Of a DNA stretch of 5,020 bases, positions 1 through 5,020 are shown one piece after another; position 1 is the stretch's first letter; the number at the start of each line of letters is the position of its first letter. A program made the translations under genes and the position numbers. The notes under the pieces were generated by a model that saw nothing but the letters and a program-made list of their open reading frames with translations, was not told the origin of the DNA and ran no database searches. This stretch comes from Clostridiaceae bacterium. GTDB taxonomy: Bacteria > Bacillota > Clostridia > Saccharofermentanales > UBA5734. Where the stretch lies: positions 1 through 5,020 of the forward strand of contig JAAYKS010000327.1 in NCBI GenBank assembly GCA_012522285.1, in the 5' to 3' direction.

Positions 1-2
1 GC

Positions 3-644
3 GCGATGGTTTCCTACGCACTCGGCGGCATCAACTCCGCAATCGCAGTCGCATGGGTCCTGCACCGGGACGACATCCGCCGCCACGGGAGCGGTAACGC
101 GGGCGCGTCCAACATGTTCCGCACCTATGGCCGTACCGCCGCGCTGCTGACGCTGCTCGGAGACGTAGTGAAGACACTCCCGGCGGTTGCGCTCACGAGG
201 CTGTTGTTCCGATGGATCGCGGGCGGGGATCCGGGCTTCGATCCGGGCTGGTTCGCAGGAATGTTTGTGGTATTAGGACATGTGTTCCCGGTCTGGTTCG
301 GCTTTCGCGGCGGCAAGGGAGTGCTGGTCGCGGCGGTGACTGTCCTGGCCGTCGATCCGGTCGCGTTTGGCGTGATGGCCGCCTTTGCGATCGCAGTCTT
401 TATGCTGTGGCGCACGATGTCGATCGTGGCACTGGCCTCGGCGGCGATGCTCCCCGTCGTGATTTTTGTCCTCGGCCTGTTCCGGCACCAGTTTTCATGG
501 ATCGAGGTGCTGTTCTCCGTGGTCTACTCCCTCCTCGTCCTCTGGTCACACCGCGGCAACATCCGCCGAATCCGGGCCGGAGAGGAACAGCCGCTCCGGG
601 AGGCAGGGCGTGGCCCGGATGACCCGTCAAACCACCCGGAATAA
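3..644 (+). CDS. plsY: PlsY, acyl-phosphate:glycerol-3-phosphate acyltransferase (5' end probably off window)
   Basis: An integral membrane enzyme that transfers the acyl group of acyl-phosphate to sn-glycerol-3-phosphate, giving lysophosphatidate, the first step of phospholipid synthesis in most bacteria. Counting from the ATG at position 6, the three family motifs are present in order: SGNAGASN (residues 29-36), GHVFPVWFGFRGGKGV (91-106) and SHRGNIRRIRAGEE (181-194). Hydrophobic segments lie between and around them, at roughly 43-68, 82-98, 105-134, 138-160 and 164-181. Known PlsY proteins have about ten more residues before the stretch that matches SYALGGINSAI. There is no ribosome binding site in the five bases before this ATG and the frame stays open to the window edge, so the true start is probably upstream. 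The C-terminal tail after residue 195 is polar and not conserved. It converges on the minus-strand operon and ends in a shared terminator. The family assignment is very secure; the start is not. Confidence 0.95.
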   Translation, partial: AMVSYALGGINSAIAVAWVLHRDDIRRHGSGNAGASNMFRTYGRTAALLTLLGDVVKTLPAVALTRLLFRWIAGGDPGFDPGWFAGMFVVLGHVFPVWFGFRGGKGVLVAAVTVLAVDPVAFGVMAAFAIAVFMLWRTMSIVALASAAMLPVVIFVLGLFRHQFSWIEVLFSVVYSLLVLWSHRGNIRRIRAGEEQPLREAGRGPDDPSNHPE

Positions 645-646
645 GG

Positions 647-675
647 AAAAGGCCGGCTGGTCAGCCGGTCTTTTT
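647..675. terminator. Bidirectional rho-independent terminator between convergent genes
   Basis: A GC-rich stem, CCGGCT (653-658) against AGCCGG (663-668), closes a GGTC tetraloop. It extends outward through a G-T and a G-C pair and is flanked by AAAA (647-650) and TTTTT (671-675). On the plus strand the T run follows the hairpin just after the plsY stop codon (642-644). On the minus strand the A run becomes a U run, so the same element can end the operon coming the other way. The stop codon (661-663) and last codons of the DUF1295 gene lie inside the hairpin. Confidence 0.85.
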
Positions 676-1437
676 AGGAAACCAGAGGATAAATTTACTG
701 GTTCGGCTTTTATAGTCCTCCCAGTCGGGGCGGCCCGCGTATTTTTTCTCCAGCATCGGGACACCGGACACGAAAACCAGAAACAACGTGATCAGGAGCG
801 GGCTGATAAACAGCCACAGATTGCGGCCCCCGCCGATCGTCATGATCCACAGGCCCCACCACTGCACTGCTTCGCCAAAGTAGTTCGGATGACGGGAGAA
901 ACGCCACAATCCGGTGGTCAGCAGCCGGCCGCGGTTGGCGGCATCGGCTTTGAACAACCGCAACTGACGGTCGGCGAGCGCTTCGCAGACGAATCCCGCT
1001 ATCCAAATTGCGAGACCAAGCACCGCGATCCAGTTCCACGGCGCACGGTCTTCGAGTCCCGCCACGATCACCGGGAGGTTGATGAGATAGTTGAGCGTAA
1101 ACTGCAGCAGATAGATCTGCACGAACATGCGCAGATAAAACGTCTGCGGGTTCCAGGTGTCGCGCATGTTCTTGTACCGGTAGTCTTCGGGCCTGTTCCA
1201 GTTGCGACGCGCCAGGTGCCAGGTCAGTCGGATTCCCCAGACGGCAACGCAGGCAAAGGCGACCCAGGGCACGGCGCCTTGCGTCCGCCCCAATGAGAGG
1301 GAGACCCCGGCTGTCAGAATAAAACCCAGTCCCCAGGCGACATCGACCAACCCGTTGTTGCGTTTGACCTGTGCGATCACAAACGCCAGCACGAAAAACA
1401 AAAACAATGCGCCGAGGACCATCAAATGCTGCAGCAT
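661..1437 (-). CDS. DUF1295 family membrane protein (steroid 5-alpha-reductase / isoprenylcysteine methyltransferase-like fold)
   Basis: A 258-residue multi-pass membrane protein of the DUF1295 family, which is distantly related to 3-oxo-5-alpha-steroid 4-dehydrogenases and to isoprenylcysteine carboxyl methyltransferases. The bacterial members have no settled substrate. Visible family landmarks are NNGLVDVAWGLGF (27-39), GIRLTWHLARRNW (68-80), DYRYKNMR (85-92), the E-x-x-AD-x-QL-x-x-FK segment (152-163), the strongly conserved GLWRFSRHPNYFGE (176-189) followed by WWG (193-195), and a C-terminal block from SGVPMLEKKY to FILWFPK (224-256). About seven hydrophobic spans can be drawn. Length is typical and the protein looks complete. 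It is the last gene of the minus-strand operon, beginning 2 nt after the stop of the DAK2-DegV gene with GGAGG 7 nt before the ATG. Its stop lies inside the terminator hairpin. Operon membership suggests a role with lipids, for example reduction or modification of a hydrophobic substrate, but this is inference. Confidence 0.9.
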   Translation of the reverse strand: MLQHLMVLGALFLFFVLAFVIAQVKRNNGLVDVAWGLGFILTAGVSLSLGRTQGAVPWVAFACVAVWGIRLTWHLARRNWNRPEDYRYKNMRDTWNPQTFYLRMFVQIYLLQFTLNYLINLPVIVAGLEDRAPWNWIAVLGLAIWIAGFVCEALADRQLRLFKADAANRGRLLTTGLWRFSRHPNYFGEAVQWWGLWIMTIGGGRNLWLFISPLLITLFLVFVSGVPMLEKKYAGRPDWEDYKSRTSKFILWFPKKTG

Positions 1438-1439
1438 GT

Positions 1440-3212
1440 CTACGCCTCCGGAAGGGCTTCAAGATAGGCGGCCGCGACCGCTCCGTGACCGGCAAACAGT
1501 GTCACAATGGCGGAAATATCCGTGATATAGGCCGGCTCGCGTCCTGTCAGACGGACCAGTGCCTCTCGGAAAGACTCCGCACGATCCGGATCGGAAGCGT
1601 GTACGATGACATAGTCTTCGATGGTCTTTCCCTTGAGGGACCGGAGCAGCAACTTGCGGTTTTTCTCCACTGAGAAGGCGACCCCCTTGATCGTCCCCTT
1701 GCCCTCTGGACTGATGGTTACGATCGGGCGGAACCCCAGCTTGATCAAGAGTTTTCCCACCCGCTCGCTGATCCGGCCGGAGCGGACCATCGGACCGAGG
1801 TCCAGCACGCTCACGAGGATTTTGGCGCGGCTTCGCATCGCCTCCATCCGGGAAGCGATTTCGCCGAGCGGAACACCGTCGGCGGCCATCCGTGCAGCCT
1901 CCCGCACGAGCAGCCCTTGCGCACCTGAATTGGATCTTGTGTCCACCAGCGCGGTTTTTCTACTCGCGGGATCGAGTTCGCCCAGCACCTCTCGGAACCG
2001 GGCATGCGTGCCGCTCATATGCGAGGAGACCGTCAGGATCAGAACGGATTCATAGTGGTCCAGAATCGGCTGGAGGAACGTGTTGATTTGCTCGGTGTTC
2101 AGCTGGGCGGAAGAAGCTTCCTCCATGTGCTCCGACAAAAAGGCTCCGTCAATGGTGATCTTGTCCAGAAAACTCACCCCGTCGACTATCACATTGAGCG
2201 GGATCTGAAAGATGCGGTGCTCGTGCAGATAGGCCGCCGGGATGTCTGCGATGGAGTCTGTGACGACGGCGGTCCCCGCCTCGGGCGGACCGGCCAACAG
2301 GTTTTGGTAGACCATGTCGTCGGCTTTTTGCTCGAGGATGCGACCGCGTGCGGCGACGCGCCGGACCATCTCCCAGGGACGGGAGGTGTGCAGATGTATC
2401 CGCGCAAGATTGTCGGTCGCCGCCAGCAGGAGACTGTCTCCCAAATCGTGCAGCTCGTTGCGGATCGCTTTTTCGTCCAGTGCGTCGCTCTCCAGCAGGA
2501 CCTCGGTGCAATAACGGTACCGGATGTTGGCGTCCAGCTCATATGTGTGTACATCCGCCGGGATCGCGGGCAGGTCCTGCGCGGATTCGGAGACGGCATA
2601 ACTCCCGCCGAGCAACACGTGCACGAATCCGTCCATAAAGTGATAAAAACCCAGTGCACCCGCGTCGACGATACCCAGATCCTTGAGTGCCTGCAAGGTG
2701 GTTTTGGTTTCCTCCAGTGATTGCCGGATCCGGGTGAGCGCGTTTTCGAACACTTCCCGCGGGGATTTGCGTTGTTCAAGGGATTCCCGGAACGAGACCG
2801 CCCAGGCGCGCATCAGCGTGATGACCGTCCCTTCGACCGGCTGCTCGATCGCCCGGTAGGCTTTGTGGTAGGCCTCTTGAAAATAGGCCGCCATTTCCTG
2901 GAGCGAAACGCCCTGACGCTCTGCACTCTGCTGGTACAGTCCGTCGAAATATTGCGAGAAAATGACACCGGAGTTGCCACGCGCGCCTACAAGCGCGGAA
3001 CGGGCGATGTCATGCAGCGTATCGCGTACGTTTTCATGCGGACGGGCATGCGTGAGGATGTAATGCATCGTGTGAGCGAGGTTGTTGCCGGTGTCGTTGT
3101 CGATCACCGGGAACACATTGATGCGATTCAGTTCCTCCCGTCGGGCACGGGTACGGTCCGCACCGAACAGGATCGCTTTGTACAGCAGATCGCTGGAGAT
3201 GGTTTCCGTCAT
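1440..3212 (-). CDS. DAK2-DegV fusion protein: FakA-like kinase joined to a FakB-like fatty-acid-binding domain
   Basis: A 590-residue predicted soluble protein. Residues about 8-200 form a DAK2 (DhaL/FakA-type) nucleotide-binding domain: NVFPVIDNDTGNNL (32-45, with D38 and D40 in the metal-binding position), GARGNSGVIFSQ (76-87), EGTVITLMRA (127-136) and VDAGALGF (182-189). Residues about 225-305 match the FakA middle domain, with YCTEVLL (C235) and RIHLHTSRP (H273, H275) in the place of the FakA zinc ligands. Residues about 314-588 are a nearly full-length DegV/FakB domain: VVTDSIADIP (316-325), TVSSHMSGTH (394-403), VDTRSNSGAQG (423-433), SGRI (478-481) and a C-terminal GHG (H576). In Fak systems FakB carries a fatty acid that FakA phosphorylates to acyl-phosphate; here both partners share one chain, while the C-terminal third of ordinary FakA is absent. 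Middle gene of the operon. Domain calls are secure; fatty acid kinase activity is inferred. Confidence 0.93.
   Translation of the reverse strand: MTETISSDLLYKAILFGADRTRARREELNRINVFPVIDNDTGNNLAHTMHYILTHARPHENVRDTLHDIARSALVGARGNSGVIFSQYFDGLYQQSAERQGVSLQEMAAYFQEAYHKAYRAIEQPVEGTVITLMRAWAVSFRESLEQRKSPREVFENALTRIRQSLEETKTTLQALKDLGIVDAGALGFYHFMDGFVHVLLGGSYAVSESAQDLPAIPADVHTYELDANIRYRYCTEVLLESDALDEKAIRNELHDLGDSLLLAATDNLARIHLHTSRPWEMVRRVAARGRILEQKADDMVYQNLLAGPPEAGTAVVTDSIADIPAAYLHEHRIFQIPLNVIVDGVSFLDKITIDGAFLSEHMEEASSAQLNTEQINTFLQPILDHYESVLILTVSSHMSGTHARFREVLGELDPASRKTALVDTRSNSGAQGLLVREAARMAADGVPLGEIASRMEAMRSRAKILVSVLDLGPMVRSGRISERVGKLLIKLGFRPIVTISPEGKGTIKGVAFSVEKNRKLLLRSLKGKTIEDYVIVHASDPDRAESFREALVRLTGREPAYITDISAIVTLFAGHGAVAAAYLEALPEA
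1445..1449 (-). promoter_or_regulatory. Ribosome binding site of the DUF1295 gene
   Basis: On the minus strand GGAGG lies 7 nt before the ATG at 1437-1435. It sits inside the last codons of the upstream DAK2-DegV gene, whose TAG stop (1442-1440) lies between it and the start. Termination and initiation therefore take place on overlapping ribosome footprints, which favours translational coupling and confirms the chosen start. Confidence 0.8.
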
Positions 3213-3217
3213 AGGTT

Positions 3218-3613
3218 TTAGATCCTCCCGCCGATCCAGGTGGTGATCGTGCTGGTTGCCGCGGTGATGAAAGTCCCCCAGACAAGATCGATCACGGTGA
3301 TCGAAAGCGGCCAGTCGCGCAGCGTCGCAAGATTGGTCAAATCATAGGTTGCATAGGTGATGAGCCCAAAGAAGGCGCCTGCTCCCAAAGCATACAGTAT
3401 TGACTGCTTTTCCGTGGCCGGCAGGATGACAAAAAAGACCATGGCGGCGATGAAGAGTAGATAGAACACCGCGGCCGCGGGCAGATTCGCCTTGTCTGCC
3501 ATCAGGTGTCCAATTTTCTCTTTATAGAGCTTTTTGGAAATGACCAGCAACCAGACCAGATCGATCAGGGTAAAGACCACCAGGGCGATCAAATAGTGTT
3601 TCAGAAAAGCCAT
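3218..3613 (-). CDS. DUF2177 family small membrane protein
   Basis: A 131-residue membrane protein of the DUF2177 family, whose function is unknown. It has four hydrophobic spans (about residues 5-27, 45-64, 71-92, 103-125). Characteristic residues are IDLVWL (17-22) near the end of the first span, PAAAVFYLLF (45-54), the block GLITYATYDLTNLATLRDW (83-101), and a second IDLVWG (108-113). The two DLVW copies, in spans 1 and 4, give a hint of internal symmetry. The reading frame could start 30 codons further upstream, but that extension is polar and lacks a ribosome binding site. The ATG at 3613-3611 has GGAGG 7 nt before it and gives the usual family length. It is the first gene of the minus-strand operon, ending 5 nt before the DAK2-DegV start. 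The neighbours suggest a membrane-lipid context, but nothing in the sequence shows an enzymatic activity. Confidence 0.88.
   Translation of the reverse strand: MAFLKHYLIALVVFTLIDLVWLLVISKKLYKEKIGHLMADKANLPAAAVFYLLFIAAMVFFVILPATEKQSILYALGAGAFFGLITYATYDLTNLATLRDWPLSITVIDLVWGTFITAATSTITTWIGGRI
3224..3229 (-). promoter_or_regulatory. Ribosome binding site of the DAK2-DegV gene
   Basis: On the minus strand GGGAGG lies 11 nt before the ATG at 3212-3210. It overlaps the Gly-Arg codons that close the upstream DUF2177 gene, whose TAA stop (3220-3218) falls between it and the start. The slightly long spacing is acceptable and no better start is seen nearby. Confidence 0.7.
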
Positions 3614-3620
3614 GTCTCTT

Positions 3621-3625
3621 CCTCC
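3621..3625 (-). promoter_or_regulatory. Ribosome binding site that fixes the DUF2177 start
   Basis: GGAGG on the minus strand, 7 nt before the ATG at 3613-3611. It selects this start over the in-frame ATGs at 3703-3701 and 3655-3653, which have no comparable site. Confidence 0.8.
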
Positions 3626-3629
3626 GTTT

Positions 3630-3662
3630 CCATACAACCGGTGTTCTCTCTCCATTGTATGG
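3630..3662 (-). repeat. 8-bp perfect inverted repeat in the leader of the DUF2177 operon
   Basis: CCATACAA (3630-3637) is the exact reverse complement of TTGTATGG (3655-3662), with 17 nt between them. The downstream arm ends 4 nt before the GGAGG ribosome binding site on the minus strand. It could form a hairpin in the leader mRNA or be a binding site for a dimeric regulator. A repeat this short can arise by chance, so a function is uncertain. Confidence 0.35.
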
Positions 3663-3677
3663 GCTAAAACCGGTATT
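3636..3677. repeat. Paired AACCGGTNTT direct repeats upstream of the DUF2177 operon
   Basis: AACCGGTGTT (3636-3645) and AACCGGTATT (3668-3677) differ at one base and are 32 bp apart start to start, close to three helical turns. Each has a palindromic ACCGGT core. The spacing puts both on the same face of the helix, as expected for a cooperative operator pair. They lie downstream of the candidate promoter, where a repressor would block transcription. No regulator gene is present in the window to match them. Confidence 0.3.
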
Positions 3678-3708
3678 TCCGTATCACTGGGGCCAAAAAA
3701 CAAAGCTT

Positions 3709-3736
3709 TTTATAATAGATTGTTAACATTTGTGAC
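3709..3736 (-). promoter_or_regulatory. Candidate sigma-70-type promoter for the DUF2177 / DAK2-DegV / DUF1295 operon
   Basis: On the minus strand GTCACA (3736-3731) and TATAAA (3714-3709) are separated by 16 nt and match the -35 and -10 consensus at 4 and 5 of 6 positions. The stretch is clearly AT-richer than the flanking genes. Transcription would begin near 3702, leaving a leader of about 90 nt. An alternative -10, TATTAT (3717-3712), has a good match but a poor -35 partner. A perfect TGTTAACA palindrome (3721-3728) and TGTGACA (3731-3737), 10 bp apart on the plus strand, overlap the promoter and could be regulator sites. Confidence 0.4.
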
Positions 3737-3780
3737 AGAAGGGATGGGGCGGGAAGATCCACCCGAAGAGTCACCGGCAC

Positions 3781-5019
3781 CTATTTCTCGGAGGAACCTA
3801 CAGGACGCGGGAGAGCGGCCGGAGCCGGGACCAGCGAAGCCTCGCCCGGCAGCACCACCCGGCCGGTGATAAAGAAGAGCAGCACCACTGGAAACACCGC
3901 GGTCGCGACGACCGGATTGACCAGCCCATATATAGTGTAGACCAGAAACGACGTCATCCGATATGCCTTTTCGGTTCTGGATACGACCATCCGGTGCAGC
4001 CTGCGAAACAAAAGCGCATACAAGAGAAGAAACGGCGCAAACCAGAGCAGTCCATACATCGCAAGGTAGTCCAGCCAGGTCGAGTGCCCCCCCACCTGGG
4101 AAAAGTCGCCCGTGTTCACCCGGGATCCCACACCCGTCAGAGGATGATCGAGAAAGGTACGGATCGAACGGGAATACAGTTCCAGTCGTTCCTCCGAAGA
4201 GGACCCCATCTCGACCAGAGATTCGTGCAGTCCGGGCGGGCTGTAAACCTTCAACTCGATCCCGAGCACACGGTCCGCGGCAATCCGCGCCACATCGACG
4301 ATTTTCATCAGATACAGTTGGGACTGGTACAGATGAAACGCATGTCCAAGTGAGAGAAAGAGCGCGATTACAAGCAGGAGCAAGAGACAGATCCGGATCA
4401 GGGCCTTCAGTTCCGGCCCGCGAAGCCGCACAAAGCTGTATACCAGCAAGACAAATAGCCCCAGCCCGGTGAACACGATCGCCAGTGTGTAGCCCGCAAA
4501 CAACAGTCCCAGCAGCACCAGCACCAGCAGTACGGTCATCGTGCGACGCCGGGAAGCGGTCATCCGGTAGTAAACCAGCATCGGGAATACGCACCCCAAA
4601 CCCGTGAAAAACTCGAACCCGCCGACACCAAGCAGGTGATACAGGTGACGCTTAGCCTCCGGAAACGACCCGGTCGACATCTCTCGCGCCACCATGGGCT
4701 CCGCGGCCAGTACAAACATCCCGCGAAAACAGGCGACGGCAACCACTGCGATCAGCAAATACAGAATCCGGAGCTGACGACTCTGCCGCCCGGTCACCGC
4801 AAAATACAGATCGACGAGGTAGACGGCGAAAAAGAAGGCAAAATACCCGAACGGAATGTGGGGATTGTCTCCCCGCCCGATAAGGGTGTGAACTCCCAAA
4901 ACGGCAATCCAAAGAACAAACAACACCAGTTCGGGCCGCCTGCCACCGGTACGGAGGATGGTTCCGACATGCCGCCAGGTGAGTCCGATCCTGCGCGCGG
5001 TTCGCCAGGCAGCGAACAC
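3781..5019 (-). CDS. O-antigen ligase/polymerase-like multi-pass membrane protein (start uncertain, probably truncated by window)
   Basis: At least 412 residues with about ten hydrophobic spans, for example at 30-48, 55-75, 84-105, 128-151, 160-197, 207-225, 315-338 and 356-390. Between the last spans is a large polar loop (about 226-314) that carries the pattern of the O-antigen ligase family (PF04932/WaaL-Wzy type): ERLELYSRSIRTFLDHPLTGVG (277-298), then GGHSTWLDYLAMYGLL (310-325), with H312 in the place of the conserved loop histidine. Such proteins join or polymerise undecaprenyl-linked glycans on the outer face of the cytoplasmic membrane. The C-terminus after residue 390 is Pro/Ala-rich. 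The first codon in the window is GTG at its very edge and no ribosome binding site can be seen, so the gene may begin further upstream. It lies 167 nt before the DUF2177 gene and is probably a separate transcription unit. The family is fairly sure; substrate and ligase-versus-polymerase role cannot be told. Confidence 0.75.
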   Translation of the reverse strand: MFAAWRTARRIGLTWRHVGTILRTGGRRPELVLFVLWIAVLGVHTLIGRGDNPHIPFGYFAFFFAVYLVDLYFAVTGRQSRQLRILYLLIAVVAVACFRGMFVLAAEPMVAREMSTGSFPEAKRHLYHLLGVGGFEFFTGLGCVFPMLVYYRMTASRRRTMTVLLVLVLLGLLFAGYTLAIVFTGLGLFVLLVYSFVRLRGPELKALIRICLLLLLVIALFLSLGHAFHLYQSQLYLMKIVDVARIAADRVLGIELKVYSPPGLHESLVEMGSSSEERLELYSRSIRTFLDHPLTGVGSRVNTGDFSQVGGHSTWLDYLAMYGLLWFAPFLLLYALLFRRLHRMVVSRTEKAYRMTSFLVYTIYGLVNPVVATAVFPVVLLFFITGRVVLPGEASLVPAPAALPRPVGSSEK

Positions 5020-5020
5020 A

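Noticed and set aside
466..1296. Long plus-strand open frame of 276 codons
   Set aside because: It overlaps the end of plsY and runs antisense to the well-supported DUF1295 gene. Its product is rich in Gln, His, Arg and Asp without any family motif, as expected of a reverse-strand shadow.
2004..2720. Plus-strand open frame of 238 codons inside the DAK2-DegV gene
   Set aside because: Antisense shadow of a gene with many conserved motifs; no ribosome binding site or recognisable domain.
3614..3703. Thirty-codon N-terminal extension of the DUF2177 gene
   Set aside because: The extension is polar, lacks a ribosome binding site and lies over the inverted repeat; the internal ATG has GGAGG at ideal spacing and gives the usual family length.
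3696..3711. A/T-run hairpin around AAAGCTTT as a terminator for the O-antigen-ligase-like gene
   Set aside because: The stem would be almost all A-T pairs with no GC-rich core. I could not find a convincing terminator after position 3781 on the minus strand.
3710..4594. Minus-strand open frame of 294 codons overlapping the O-antigen-ligase-like gene
   Set aside because: Same strand but another frame of the membrane protein gene. The product is Gly/Arg/Ser-rich with no motif, while the other frame shows clear membrane spans and a family signature.
1..5020. Mobile element, CRISPR, defence or toxin-antitoxin system
   Set aside because: No transposase, integrase, nuclease, repeat array or toxin-like small gene was seen; nearly all of the window is filled by five metabolic or membrane protein genes.

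Overview
The window is a dense, moderately GC-rich bacterial chromosomal segment that looks like ordinary core and accessory metabolism. It has no RNA gene, insertion sequence, CRISPR array or phage gene that I can support. The gene content (acyl-phosphate phospholipid synthesis, strong GGAGG ribosome binding sites, an O-antigen-ligase-like membrane protein) indicates a bacterium. The ligase-like gene suggests surface polysaccharide, perhaps a diderm. I cannot name the phylum from sequence alone.

Layout. Positions 3-644 (+) carry most of plsY, the acyl-phosphate:glycerol-3-phosphate acyltransferase, probably cut at its 5' end by the window edge. A compact two-way terminator hairpin (647-675) separates it from a convergent minus-strand cluster. 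Read in its own direction, that cluster is a DUF2177 membrane protein (3613-3218), a 590-residue DAK2-DegV fusion (3212-1440) and a DUF1295 membrane protein (1437-661). These three genes are 5 and 2 nt apart, and each downstream ribosome binding site lies in the last codons of the gene before it, so they almost certainly form one operon. About 167 nt of AT-richer DNA with a candidate promoter and small inverted or direct repeats (3614-3780) lies upstream. Beyond it, also on the minus strand, is a multi-pass membrane protein with the C-terminal signature of O-antigen ligases/polymerases (5019-3781), probably cut by the right window edge.

How the genes may work together. The central gene joins in one chain a kinase module like FakA and a fatty-acid-binding module like FakB/DegV. 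In bacteria that have them as separate proteins, these convert exogenous or recycled fatty acids to acyl-phosphate. PlsY, encoded convergently next door, consumes acyl-phosphate in the first acylation of glycerol-3-phosphate. The window can therefore be read as a small fatty-acid-salvage and phospholipid-initiation locus with two uncharacterised membrane proteins. The fusion and its shortened kinase half are the most interesting points. The link to PlsY is an inference from gene content and adjacency.
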